Of a stretch of 64,000 bases of DNA, positions 43,260-55,729 are shown one piece after another. The DNA is from Onthophagus taurus. Its lineage: Eukaryota > Arthropoda > Insecta > Coleoptera > Scarabaeidae. The number at the start of each line of letters is the position of its first letter. Position 1 is the first letter of the stretch. The position numbers were made by a program, and so were the translations under genes. The DNA lies in assembly GCF_036711975.1 (NCBI RefSeq), contig NC_091972.1, positions 13,149,001 to 13,213,000 of the forward strand. The letters are read 5' to 3'. The notes beneath the pieces are model-generated. The model had not been told where the DNA came from. It saw only the letters and a program-made list of their open reading frames with translations, and ran no database searches.

Positions 43260-44270
43260 TGTGCAGAAATCCTCAATTGTAATCCTTAGGGCATTGAAAT
43301 TCGGCTTATTCGTCCCTCAATTGCACAACGATTTAAAGTATTCAGCGTTCCAAATAGGCGAAACGGGAATCGATATGATCATTAGAAGCTGTTCCATGCG
43401 TTATTGGGTCACATTTGTGCAGTCCGGGCGTCTGCTTCGAAGGATACAGGACCGGCATCAGACCGGCGGCATCTGCATTAATTCTAATATATTCAGTACA
43501 CCAATAACAGCGGACACATTACATGGAAATGTTGTCTTGTGTATCTGTTCATTTATAGACCGCAACATGTTTGACGTTCCCCTTTTCGTGAATATGCACA
43601 ATAAATTCAATATAACTCACATTGTATTTATTTAATGTTTTAATTGAATCAAATTGTTTTCGTTTTATATTTTTCTATAAAGCGATGTTATTGAAAAGTA
43701 TTAAAACCTCGTTGGAAAATATGTTTACATGAAAATGTTATTTGTACATTTAGGGAAAATGAAATACAACAATCCGAACAGCATTTGTGACCTCTCCCGA
43801 AGCCAATATGCAATTACCCGACAACACTCATCACCGTGTATGTCAATTCGGCGTACAACAGCGTCGCTGGGCGCTCGGCTCCACTACCTTGTTGATATAA
43901 ACCTTATCGATCGGACGGCTGTTCATCCCGTTCATTTTATACACAAAAATAATCTGCAGCAATACAATCTGACGCGGAATTAGACCTAACTAGAAACATT
44001 TCGCTTCGCGGTTTAATAGAAAAGCCGTGGCGGATGGAATCGTCGCACAATTCCAAATCAATCGGAATATCGACAGCACGAACACGCTATTTAACCGGAA
44101 ACCGATCAAATAATATTCAATTTATATTAAAACCCTTCTGAACCGTTCCAAACGCAATCCACTCTCGACATCCTTTGACACGTCACGAACAGAGAACGGT
44201 CATTCATGAACAAATACCGTTCCGTTCGGTGGGACTCTCCACTTGGTCAGGCCACTTGATTAACTATTAT
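43260..44270. promoter_or_regulatory. GC-richer island downstream of otp, possible enhancers
   Basis: About 1 kb (43260-43560 and 43770-44270 strongest) rich in CpG, CGAT, TAAT and ATTA words, in sharp contrast with AT-rich flanks. Open frames (43261-43635, 43729-43983) lack domains. Possible distal enhancers of otp. Inferred. Confidence 0.28.
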
Positions 44271-44929
44271 CCCAATACCAATGAGATTCATCAAAGTACC
44301 TACTAAGTCCATTTGTGATTAGTTGATATTGATTAATTACTATGTACTGAATTTTTAACAGTAGTTTAAATTATTTTTTTATCGAAAAATTATGCATGTA
44401 CTCTGAATATATCAATCTATGGATTTTTTTAATGAGTTTTTGAAGCTTGATTCCAATACTTCACTGTTAAGTTCTTCAAATTGGGATTATCAGTCTATCA
44501 GAACAGGACTCATCAAGAAGGATATTATTTTAATATAACTTTTTGTTGAATTATATGTTCGATACATTCGTTCATACGAGGAGCTAGAAAGGAAAGAAAT
44601 TCTCGTTATTGCAAATAGCACCTCCGCAGTTATGATGCTTGTTACCACTCAAATTTCCTTTGTTCCACTACAATATTACACGATTATTGGTTGCCGTCTC
44701 ATTCATTACACAGTGCAACAGCCATTCTGGGGGTGAAAAATTCCAAGTCATGGTGAAAGTATAGTAAAACCTCCAAAGGGTTTGGCGTTCTCAGCTATTA
44801 TACATTTCATAAAGGGGCTTGCTGAAAAATTATGATTATCATGTTAAGCATAGTTCGAGAGTAAATGTGTTACTTTTGTTTTTAGTTATACATAAAAATG
44901 GCTCACGAAGTATCGATTTTTAGTAGCAG

Positions 44930-45225
44930 CTGCCGCTGCAATTATTGTTATTGATTCCGATACAAGAAAGCGTGCTACATTGATGAAAAGGTATTGGATT
45001 CGACGAAGCAGAAGTTAATATCACAGAAGTGATTTAATAAAAGAATTAATATTAGACGACATTAATAATATATACTTGGATTATAGATGTGATGTCGGAT
45101 TCTGAAATTTTTTTCTAATGACGAGTTAAGAGTTTGATGATTTATGTAATATGATGAAACCCAGAATTACCAAAGAAGGTACAAAATTTAGACAGGCAAT
45201 ACCAGACAGTGAAAGTTTACTAGTA
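44930..45225 (+). pseudogene. PIF/Harbinger transposase (HARBI1-like) N-terminal remnant
   Basis: Plus frames read VAAAAAIIVIDSDTRKRA then TLMKRYWIRRS, a stop, LIKELILDDINNIYLDYR, and FDDLCNMMKPRITKEGTKFR followed by QAIPDSESLLVMLV. This is the N-terminal region of HARBI1-type nucleases (RYWIRP..., EL..DD...Y..Y.RM, F..LL..V.P.I.K.DT.FR..I...ERL..TLRFLA). Several stops. The catalytic part is not found. Confidence 0.65.
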
Positions 45226-45399
45226 ATGTTGGTAGCAAGCGTATCTATCATGCTTTATTCATAGCAAAAATATATTTTAAATATGACTCACAATTTACAA
45301 AACGCTTTCCGTTGCTGAGGTTCTTGGGGCTGGTATATCTGAAAAGAAGGTGAAAGAATGTGCACCTTGGTGCAGGCAAGTATATTGCAGTTGACATTG

Positions 45400-45655
45400 A
45401 AAAACAGAACTAAATTTATCATACACTATCATGTTCGCCTATTACTGTCTCAAATAGGGTGTTAGTAATTATATTTTGCACCATTAATCTAGAATGTGGG
45501 GATGTTAATTTTAGAAAATTGATGCCAATCTGATCCCCAAATATTCCGAGCTCATCTTGTTCCTGCCTCTTGAACTGTATTGACCTCAGAATGTCTATAG
45601 CTTCATTTAATACAGGTAGTACATTAAGATTGACGTATTCTTTTGAAAGATCGAG
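45400..45655 (-). pseudogene. BESS-motif fragment, probably the Harbinger MADF-BESS partner gene
   Basis: On minus, VNLNVLPVLNEAIDILRSI, then QDELGIFGDQIGINFLKLTS and RLMVQNIITNTLFE fit the C-terminal BESS motif of MADF-BESS proteins (D.F..FG..VA..L..L......KL...I...L). It is open for roughly 80 codons without a start. Lying opposite the HARBI1-like remnant 175 bp away, it is likely the second gene of the same PIF/Harbinger transposon. The MADF half was not found. Confidence 0.48.
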
Positions 45656-45659
45656 TTAC

Positions 45660-48600
45660 ATATCTTTTTCAAATTTGGGTAAATTTTGGATTTCTACAAC
45701 TCCTTCATATTCTTCTATTGCTGGAATATGTTGAAGATCAACATATATTTTTTTCCTCCTCTCCCTGCTGAAAAATCTTCTTTACCTAAAACAAGTTCGT
45801 TGTTAATGCCAGTAAATGAAAAATTACAGCACAAGAGTTCCAGAATAAATGGAATTTTCCACATTGTGTTGGTGCAATGGATTGGAAACAATAAATTTAT
45901 TCCAAGCTGCAAGTATTCTACAGTATTATACCAATACTGATGCGAATTACAAATTTATATATATAGGTGTTTTTTTTATGTTAGTAATAGATGAGTACAT
46001 TTCTAAACTATAAAGACAATTTTAACTTAACTACTTAATTATGCGTGACTAGTTCTGCCGATTTTTCAGTGTAAAGTTAGTGGTGAATCTTGTTACTATT
46101 TCCGGAAGCCATAGAGGTTTGTTATACCTATTCTATTCTGCCTGCATTTGGATGCTGACTAGGAACGACCTGCTTAAATGATATCGAAGCATTGCGTTTA
46201 GTTGTTATCATTTGTGCTTTCTACGTCTCCTTTATATTTCTTCTGGCAGATAAAGAAACTTCTCGCAGATATACAGATATATATCAAAAATTGATCATCT
46301 TTGGTTAAAGCTTTCACTAGAATCTTTTTAGTATCCTCGAGGTTTTTGTGCAGAATGATCTTTTCTCCGATTTTCTAGCAGGTCATTTTTTTCTGGACCA
46401 ATGTTAATTCCTTGTCATATTGTTCCATTCTTATAAGAAACATGGGCGTTTCTTAAAGACATTTTGCTGGCTTCAGGGTGATGTTGGTTTTGATTACTTC
46501 GTAACCATTATTCCAATTATAATTATCAAATAAAATAAAGTAAAAATCCTCTACGCAAGAATGTTGATTATAAACCTCTCCACATTTTTAAAGAGAACTA
46601 AACGGAAATTTCGAAATAGTTACCTCCTCACCAAGGCGTTTCGCAGTAATTATCTCAAGTTCGTATTCAACTAGTTCTGGCAAGTCGTTAACAGTTACCC
46701 CAATTTAGAGTCTATTGGAGAATGTGTGGCTGCTATCGTGTTTATCATTCATTAGAGACGCCACCGCCTCATCAATTATTGATTGCCTAATATAACGAGA
46801 AATTCTGCAATGATCGTTCGAAAATAAATAATTAAAACCAGATATATTAAAATATATTACAACTATTTATATATCTTAACATAATTTCAATTCTTTGTTT
46901 AATGATTTTAATGTAACTACAAAAAAAACCTTTCGAATGTTAACCGTCCAGGAAGAGAATGAAGACCGATAAATTCAATTCAATTATATGGGTATTGCTG
47001 TAACAGCTCCATTTGGAACGCTATCATAGATCTAAGGGGCCACTTCGATTTACAACCTTCGTACTACTTGTATCGGGGCATAAAAGTGTACCTAAACTAA
47101 AGAAAGTACTAGGTTATTCAACGGCTCAGTAACTTTCACTCTTATACCGAGTTGTATTTGCAAGGTCGATAACTACAGTATTGGTGACTAGCACTTACCA
47201 GATAACTTATTGACAAGATTGTGCAATTTTAAACAGAATAATTATTTATTAAAATTAACGTATTTATAATTTATATATAAACCCTTTGAAAGACTAATGG
47301 TCTCGATACCTCATAAATTGGAAACATGGACAAGGTATATGCAATTTTGATGATAGTAGACGGCTGGTGTCGTCGAACTCTAACCAACACCGTTTTCTAA
47401 CCGAGAACGGGTTTGTTCATGAATAATTTAATGAGTTCTCGATTTGCATAATTTTGTCACATTTCGTTTTCACCCTGTCGGTCGATTCATGAACAAAAAA
47501 AAAGGTTCGTGTTGACCTAGACGCGCGTATTTCACGGGACTTAATTGGAAATTGGAAAAATGTAAAAATTTTCGGGACCTATTACGAATTTTTCACGTGG
47601 CTTGTACTACACTGTGTATGTATGAACATTGAAAAACGTATTTATGACAAAACAAGTTCCGACAGAGTGGCATTTGAAATTAAAATTTTTTCGTGACTGT
47701 CAAACCAAAATGTTTGCACGTTCAAAACAAACCTTTTTAGATCGTATCTCCTCTTTTTTATTCTACACATGCAGACGGATATAAACAGTAGCAATTTAGA
47801 TATACTTAGAGGTGGTTGACCACAAATAATCGCCACTGCAATTGATAGAAATCTCGAGAAATTCTCCAAACAAACAATCTATCTGAGTGAAACAATGTTT
47901 TTTTCGCTTGTTTGTTTACTAGAGTAATTTAACACTTGAAGCACTTTTCTTCCTTTGGGAATTATAAAGTAGATTATTTTTATTGTAAAAATAAACTCAA
48001 TTTTATTTTACTTCAGTTTTTTATTGAAATATCTATCGGATTATTTGATGTTTTTATTCAAGTTTTGATTGGATCCGGAGTTTATGCAATATCCAAGCTA
48101 TTAAAAGTGTAGTATTTTAAAATCCAATTATATTTAGCATACAAATTTATATACTTTTTTAATAGAACTGGATAAATGTTCATTTAAATATACTTTTAAA
48201 CAATCTTTTAAAATACAAGCTTTCTTTTTGGCAATCCAGGTAAGTTTTGGATTTATGTGGAAAAATTATTTTTGTTATTCGAATGTTACATTAATAGTTA
48301 CAGGTTAATTAACGGTATTTTTTCAATTCTTGGAGATTACTTGTAGGTTTTTAGTAAATAAATTGCAAGTATGTGTTATGAAACCTACATAACCATTCTG
48401 GGAGCACTTAGCACTTCCAATTAGAGCAGAAAAACATCAATAGAGACTAGAACAACGTTGCCTTAGTATAATCAACAGCAGTCTTTTAATCAACAATAAT
48501 CATAACATATCTACATCTTAGATCCGCTACCAAAATCCGCCAGTCTTCCATACATTATCTATACTTTAATTTACTATACATATAAGCTATATCAGTCAGA

Positions 48601-48900
48601 AATTGATGTAACTCTTGATTGCAGATGCATGTTCCGAAATCTTAGGCACGAGACGGACACTTTACATATAAAGCTTGAAAAATCTGATTGACATTGTAGA
48701 CACGTTAAGATGTAGAATCGAAAATCGTATTAAGCTAAAGTATTTCAAATAGGCTACAATGAGTCGAAGGACTGTGCAGGACCAAATAGGTAAAAGTCGA
48801 AGGAAAATGGTCTGAATCTGGCAGGATCAGGGAAACATGAGATATTTTCATACTGTTACAGTCTTCGTGGAAAGACGATCGTCAACTTAAAATATTATTG
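45660..48900. other. Intergenic, mostly AT-rich
   Basis: No gene recognised. A GC-richer patch at about 47330-47600, with ATTTAATGAG/TAATT cores and two TTCATGAA words, may be regulatory. Around 46080-46700 the sequence looks like old coding repeat but I could not name it. Confidence 0.35.
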
Positions 48901-48914
48901 GAAAATACAAAACC

Positions 48915-49135
48915 TGTTATTTTAAACAGAAAGAGAAACGTGGCTATCATCAGTTATGAGTGTTGAGTTGATGGCTAGTTTGATAGAGAAACTAGTTTAT
49001 CCACAGTTAGATTTGATCATAGTTTCAGAAACAAACAATAAAATGATGCTGCGATTGTTGGTATAAGGACAATAATGGAGATGCAGCTATACAAGCTTTA
49101 AGCAATCATAAAATAGTACTTAATGGTGTGTCCTT
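48915..49135 (+). pseudogene. R1-like non-LTR endonuclease-domain fragment
   Basis: Plus frame QLDLIIVSETNNK, then after a frameshift WYKDNNGDAAIQALSNHKIV followed by LNGVSFV. R1-clade apurinic-type endonucleases carry the same series (LDV.IVSEPN, W..D..GDAAI, G.GFV). The N-terminal Asn motif and the C-terminal half are absent. A dead fragment of a site- or dispersed-type R1 relative. Confidence 0.55.
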
Positions 49136-49279
49136 CGTGCCATCGAGGATCTCGCTTCTGTCTTCGTTTATCGGTTCTACTGCATTAACATCCGAGTATG
49201 TTTCAGGTCGAAAAAAAGTACCTGCATTTTAGCCCCCTCCTTCTTCCTACGTAGATAAATGTATGCTGTAAAATCATGT

Positions 49280-49860
49280 TCATTATTTTTTCTTTCTGCT
49301 CATGATCTGTGATATGAAAATTACGATTCTGAAGTCGATAAGTTCGCAGCAATCAATTACCGCCATCACTTAGTCTTTCATGGTCTTCCATTTCTCACAC
49401 ATTGGAAGTATTTTACAACGCCCACAATGTCCCTCATCCTCATTACAAGGGCAGACAGCACTGCTTTCATAGCAATATTCCATAGGTATTTCCGAAAAGA
49501 ACCGTGTTCAGTTAAAAATAGGGGTAAGCTCGCCATAATCGGTGTCAACCCAATAGTTTTTCAGACACTATTCTCCTCATACTTTATCTATTGCTATGCA
49601 TCACAAGCGTATTTCTGGTATGCTTTTTCGTATCAGAAATGTTTTGTCTGTCTATCAAGCAAATAACTGGTTTTGACATAAGTTTACATTAGGCGATCGA
49701 AAAAGCCCCTTTTTTGTGAACGGCAATTAGCCGTTTAAGGGTATCAGCTTGATAACATCACTGATTTAGTAAGGTTCATCATTGTTGTCCAATGTTACTT
49801 TTAGATATTTGATTATCTTGGCTGTAATTTCCGTTTCTACTTCTAGAAAATTTTAGACCA
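49280..49860 (-). pseudogene. R1-like non-LTR reverse transcriptase, C-terminal remnant
   Basis: On minus, ETEITAKIIKYLKVTLDNN matches the thumb motif (KYLGVTLD), followed by LTEHGSFRKYLW, then in another frame AVCPCNEDEGHC and CEKW, the C-terminal Cys/His cluster before the end of R1-type ORF2. It points toward, and nearly meets, the endonuclease fragment on the plus strand. Multiple stops and shifts. Confidence 0.5.
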
Positions 49861-50700
49861 GCGGCATTCGACGTGGTAAGCAGCAATATCTCTTAGCTAT
49901 CATCTTTTCATAATATATTGATTACATAATCATAGAAAACGTTCCATATCTATGGGCTAAGTACTGATCTTTGCCCGAATCAGCACGTTTTTGGTTCTTG
50001 ACCTTTTTTGATTTGCGAATTCCTATCCTTATTAGATATGGTAATGGTATAGAGAGAGAAATGGTAGGATGTTTTTCAAAATTTTATTGATATCTGTTAA
50101 TCTGCTTGTAAATCGAAGTTCACTTTAATTATTTTTATTTATTAAACAAGATTCTTTGCAACACACTTGAAGCGTATTCAAGAGTTGTATGTAGCTTCAA
50201 ATCGCAGCTGCTGGAATTTATATTCTGACATTGTATTAGGGATCTAGTCTTTGCTGATAGCAAAAGTATCCGAAACTTAAACAAAAATGATGGTTGTATC
50301 AAGACTTGTGGAGTATGCGCCATCAGTAGAAATTGTCGATCTCAGCTTGAAAAAGTATGTGCCTTTCGACTCTATTCGTCATGATTGAATTTTAATTTTG
50401 TGTAGCAATGACATGATAACTTCAAAATATGACTACACACAATTTGCTTGCTTCTAGTAAAACGTTTATGGGTTAGGTTGGGTTGGGTTAGATTGGTTTT
50501 GGTTGAGTACTTCTAAACTTATGAGATACCTTATTTAATCACACATTTTGGATTATAAGCTCTTATTGCCTTATTTTCATTTTTTGTCAGAAAGAACCAT
50601 TTTGCAAGTGACAAATAGATGTTATACATCCAGGTTCTATAATTACATTTAAGTTAGATTTTAGATTTAATTATTATTCTATTTATTTTTCCATTTACTT
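49861..50700. other. Intergenic, with a short GGTTR tract
   Basis: No gene seen. A degenerate run of GGTTR/GGTTG pentamers covers about 50469-50510. Sequence near 50100-50350 is unassigned repeat-like DNA. Confidence 0.4.
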
Positions 50701-50710
50701 ACATTACAGA

Positions 50711-51073
50711 TTGCTCGATAGCATTTCTATTTTTAATATATTTTGTACGAAAAGCGCTGCTTACAAACGTATTTCCATAAAATCTATAAATAGTTCAACT
50801 CGAGTGTCAGCTATTATGAAATACCGGGATTTCGAATATTACTCGGGGCGTTCAATTGTCGATGGGTTTGCCGAATACTTCGGTAAATTTAATGTTGATT
50901 CCTTTCATTACGCCTTTCAAATCCTTATAAATCCTTTCATTGCGCCCGAACTTGCTTTGACATTACAAGAAACTTTTTATATTGACTTTTTTTTTGAAGA
51001 CGTTTTAAAACAAAATTTTTTTAATTCAGATAGTAATTTAGAAAAGATGAAATATTCGATTAATCCAAATTAG
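50711..51073 (+). pseudogene. Non-LTR retrotransposon linker fragment
   Basis: A 120-codon plus frame contains SGRSIVDGFAEYFGKFNVDS, like the linker between endonuclease and RT in Jockey/I-type elements (...DIA..FA.HF..VY). The frame ends before any RT motif. Start and stop are arbitrary; the unit is not a host gene. The assignment rests on one motif. Confidence 0.38.
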
Positions 51074-51539
51074 AAATACTTTTTGTTACAGCTTAATTTT
51101 TTAGGTTTAATAACCTGAAAAGGCACTCCTACATAACACAGTATCCACATGTTTATGCAACTTTCGTGGTTAAAGGTATAAATATATCTACCCCGAAAAA
51201 ATAGAATTCAAAAATTAATGCAACGATTTTTAAGATATTTACATTGCAAAGTAGAATTATGTAATTAGGTTAATTATTGCGGTAGAACATTATATATAAA
51301 GGAAATCAAAAGTAGGTGTGTTTGAAGGAAGAAAAGTAGGTTAGGAATTTGGAATATTTGTACTTAATATGTAGATATGTATTTTTTTGCAAAGGATTTG
51401 TTTACAAATAACAACCAAATCTCTATTCATTGAATTACATTAATCGGATTTAGTGCTATAAGCCGGTAATTCTGTTTACTTACCAATTCAAATAGCAATT
51501 CTAATGTTATACAACCGAATTATCCAATTTTTATTTTCT

Positions 51540-52480
51540 TATACCCAACCCGGGATCGCCAATTATTTGTATGGTACACAATACACAATATAGTGGGAAC
51601 GGTCGTCCTATTTCAGCAATATGAGGCAGGCTTGGGAAAAGATACGCGGCAGGAGCAGCGGCGCTGCGAACACAACTTCCATAAATATCGGTAAACCTCA
51701 ATGATTTATCGGGATATTTTCTGCGGGTTAATAGTCGCTTAGCGAAAGGATTATATGGCGATATTGATTAAACAGTTTTTTCGCCGTTTGCAACCCCTTT
51801 CGGACGGTCACCGTTGTCGGTTTATTTATCGGATGGTCATAATGGGTTTCATAAAACGAAACGGCCTATTATGGCTGACATTTTGTTGCAATAATATCTA
51901 TTGTGTCCGCCCCGAAACTCGATATAAATTTTCCGACAACTACCTGCTCCCCCCCTAACAACCCTTTTTCTATTTGGATTGTTGCCCTACTTTCAACCCT
52001 CCAACGTTACAGTACCTATAAGAAACCCCAGGTGCAGATTATTGGTTACATAAATTGACATTTTAAGACAACGCTAATTAATCGTTACGTTACGTTTTAT
52101 ATTAAAAGTTTAGACGTGAAAGTTTCGGCGTGAAATACCAAAAAGTTTATTCTGATAATAAATTCGTTTAACTATCAACCGCGTTTAGCGTGAACCTTGC
52201 AAAATCGTGATATAACAGTATCTCTTGTGGCGTGTGTTAGCAATTTGTTTCGAGGAGACAAACGATTGCATCTTTCACGATCGGAATGTAATTGAATTCG
52301 CCCCCGATACTAACGAACCGCATTGCCCCTCTCGGTGTGTGTGTTCCAAATTGAAAAAGGCAGACAGGTTGCAGCGACGCGTAATATTATTGGCACGAAA
52401 CAGGCATTTATTCATTATTTAATCGATTTGCTGTACCCTAGTTGCAGCGACGATTGCTGCATACTGAAAATGTCAATTAG
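51540..52480. promoter_or_regulatory. GC-richer island, possible distal enhancer
   Basis: CpG-containing DNA (51640-51980 and 52100-52460 strongest), AT-rich flanks, several ATTA/TAAT cores. Open frames 51755-51958 and 52225-52422 lack motifs. It lies between otp and the GMC gene, so its target is uncertain. Confidence 0.25.
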
Positions 52481-52499
52481 CAACCGTAAAAATTAAATT

Positions 52500-53420
52500 A
52501 ACACGAAGTTGAATGAATTTAGCCCAAGGCCCTAACGATAGCTGCAAGTACTGAATTTAAACATGCCTATATAATGGCTAATGCGTGTATTGCAACAACA
52601 ATATTTAAAGAACTGCGTTCGGAAAATGTTTTAAAATGTATTTAATTGGTGTTAATATGTTTTTAAGGCTGCGGTTAAAATTGTAGATGCAATAAGCTTG
52701 AAAACTCCACTAATGATGCTAATTCTTTCAAGAACCTCATTAGCTAGCTAAAATTTCCGTTCACTAAAAGGTATTGTTCAAATCTTTAATTAGGTTTACG
52801 TCATACTAATTCATAATCAAAATAAGAAATTCAATTATTCACTCAATCAGTTTTTATGTATCATTGAATATTCTTTATCGGAATTCCAAACGCCTACCTC
52901 GTTTCCGGCTTTGTTTCTTGAAACCGTTCTTGTGACATCGAAAATACTTTTCTGCGTTATTTAGCTGTAATCAATTCTTTTCTGAGCTGCATGATAAATT
53001 CTCATCTTTTGTAACCTTTTTTAGATTTCCAGCCTTCATTTAGATTAATAGAGCTGTCACATTTTCCTACATCCAACTCATTTATCCAAGACAACACCGC
53101 TCCTGCTTGTGTTCACGCTGGTCTCTTATTTTCCGTATTTGGAAATTATAAGTATACGAAGTTATGTTGTCACAAACTGTCCAATTTTTTAGCCAATCAT
53201 CCATGGTTTAGAAAAAATATACTATTTGAAGAAAAACCAATTGTAGAAACTTGTCGGCATCCAGCTTCAAATTGTACTGTTGATTATCATTATTAGTAGC
53301 ATCACTGTTTTTTAAAATGCTGTTTCAGAAAAATCTGAGGAATCAAAGAGGAGCAAAACTGAGAAGCTGTATTAGATGGAAGAGACCGAAAGGGATTAGA
53401 AAGAAAAGATGCAGAAAGGC
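52500..53420. other. Intergenic, nothing recognised
   Basis: AT-rich DNA without gene, island or repeat ends that I can see. Confidence 0.4.
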
Positions 53421-53436
53421 GATATAGAAAGGAGAG

Positions 53437-53643
53437 AGACTGGAAGGAGATTGGTAATAGAAAAAAACTACTCGGAGACTAGACAGAGAATAAAAATACT
53501 AAGTAGCGAGGAATTAAGTTGGGTTAGGTTAGGTTGGGTTGGGTTGAGTTGAGTTGAGTTGCATAGGGTTGGGTTGGATGGGTTAAAGAAAGACTGGAAA
53601 GAAATTGGTAACAGAAAAGAACTACTCAGAGACTAGACAGAGA
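53437..53643. repeat. Duplicated purine-rich block around a GGTTG/GGTTA pentamer tract
   Basis: A ~54-bp purine-rich segment at 53437-53489 (GAGACTGGAAGGAGATTGGT...) recurs at about 53590-53643, 154 bp on. Between them, 53519-53583 is a run of GGTTG, GGTTA and GAGTT pentamers. TTAGG and TTGGG are insect telomere-type units, but this tract is short and degenerate. Confidence 0.7.
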
Positions 53644-53779
53644 TAGAAAGACTAGACTAGAAAATAGAGAGATCATAGAGCAATATTAGAACTAGACCGG
53701 TAATTGATGCAAGAGACACAAAAGTGACTGTTAAAGAAAGAATATTAACAAGAGAAGAAAAGGATGGGATAGAAACTTT

Positions 53780-55160
53780 ATGGAAATAACGTCTTCAGCA
53801 ATAATTCGACCTCGTTTATTCCATGTTCAATCTTGTAGCCACGTAATGATAATCAACAAATGCTTATTGTTTGAGAATGAAAAGCAAATACACTTTACCT
53901 ACAATTATAATACAAACGAGACAATTAAAATTGCTTTGCCAAATATTTACACTTGGTAATATTTGGAGAACAATTACCGAGACGCAGCAAATTGTTGAAG
54001 CTTATCATCCTCGCTACATTCATGGCAGAGCATCAAAATGAAATCGTTATTCTTAAGATCTGGGTTAATTAGTTGTGTTAGTTTGCAGTATTGTGTTCTT
54101 TTACAAAATCTATTCGCAGTAATATATAGATAGTGGATTATGAGTGAAGTTTTTAACAATGAGGAAAATAAAAATGACATATAGAAGTAATCCTTCTGAT
54201 AATTTATTCATATCATATCTCTTAATACATATTATTATATATCACAAAACCAATTGATATTACTAATACATCTACATTGAATTAACCACGACTCAATAGA
54301 TATATTAATAAAAATTGACCGATTTCATTGATATTGAACTGTTTATTACAATATTAGTTATAAACATGTACTTTCGATGAATATTATTAATATATAAATT
54401 AAATTCAATAAATGTTTTCGTTTTAGTAATATACAATTATCGATCATTGTGCCGTTTATTACAACTCACACTGATTACAGAATACCTTCTCGTTAGAGCT
54501 ACTTATAAAACCAATGTCTATAATATAAAGCTTTGATATAAGGGTCTCATTATTCACCAAACAAAAATGTACAAAGAGCTTTTTTCCATCCTTTTTCCAA
54601 GTACAATCAAATCTGTATCGGTTCCTACACAATCGAAGGGTTTAATAATTGAAGGAGCATCCTAAATCTCAACGATTTCTGTCTATTTTTCTAGTTTGTT
54701 GTTATTTGTGTTTTATTTTTCGCTCATTTGAAATAATTTATCCTTCGTATTTGCCTAATTGTTTGCATAAATTTATTTAGTTTACAAATCAGTTTATTAA
54801 ACACTTTTATAATTCATACAAAACTAGAGTAATAATCAAGGAAAATGTTACTTAGGTAAATTACTTGTTTTAATACAATCCATTAATGTACCTAGATAAT
54901 TGCCTACATCAATATGCTTGGGTTAATGTTATTAATATTACCTATGCATTTAAACTTAATTTATGTTTATTAATAGTTATAAGTGGTATTTATGAGAATT
55001 AATAGAGTTATCGTTTTCTTTCTTTGAAGGTTTCATAAAATAAGAATTTCGATTTCGTTATTATCTCGTAACATCCTTATAGGATATTTATACAATTTAA
55101 GACAGAGAGAGTTAGTGTTAAAGTACATATTTATTACTGAATTATTTTAAAGAAAGTTAT
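53780..55160. other. Intergenic, very AT-rich
   Basis: No gene. Long runs of alternating AT words (54180-54480) but no clear tandem period. Confidence 0.4.
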
Positions 55161-55169
55161 CCAATTTAA

Positions 55170-55640
55170 TTTTATAGCATACGTGATAAGTGAACGTTGC
55201 AAAAAGTGGGTCACAAAAAAGCTTCTCCGCGAGGCATTCTATCTTAACTTTTACAGTGGGTACGCGACTGACCTCCGTTATAATGGAAACACACTAAATG
55301 TAATGTTATTGGAGACATTGCGACAATATAGAACCGTTTCTTGGACGACGACGATCATAGCGTTCAGCATAATGTCCGGCTTTCGATTCTAGTCTCCCAG
55401 TGGTACTTGTGACCATTTCGTAAAATTTGAAAGTTATCTATACGATTGGTTTGGTTGGGGTTGTAGGGCGTTCTAGCTGCGCATATTACACGCGAAAGTT
55501 CGGTTGCGGTTCCCTTCGCAAGAGTAAATTTGCGTTCTGCCGAAGTTCGCTGCCAGGAAATTATTACGGGAACGTTCGTACATATATTCCGGATGATATC
55601 CAAGCTATAATTTACGCGAGAATACTGTCCGCAAGCGACG
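55170..55640. promoter_or_regulatory. GC-richer island, possible regulatory DNA
   Basis: A compact CpG-containing patch (CGACGACGATCATAGCG near 55346) with open frames on both strands (55183-55392, 55427-55723 plus) that lack recognised domains and look compositional. Could be an enhancer or a lineage-specific exon. Confidence 0.22.
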
Positions 55641-55729
55641 CAATTAATTTGATGCTGGAATTTATTATACGTAATTTCGAGACGATAATTTATGTAATTG
55701 GTGGTCTATTTATGCTATACTGAGTTCTA

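Noticed and set aside
43261..43983. Open plus frames of 124 and 84 codons
   Set aside because: They lie in a GC-richer island with no protein signature; composition explains their length.
53519..53583. A true telomere or chromosome end
   Set aside because: The tract is only ~65 bp, degenerate and flanked by ordinary sequence.
55183..55723. Two open plus frames in a GC-richer patch
   Set aside because: No motif, no convincing splice or start context; kept only as a possible regulatory island.
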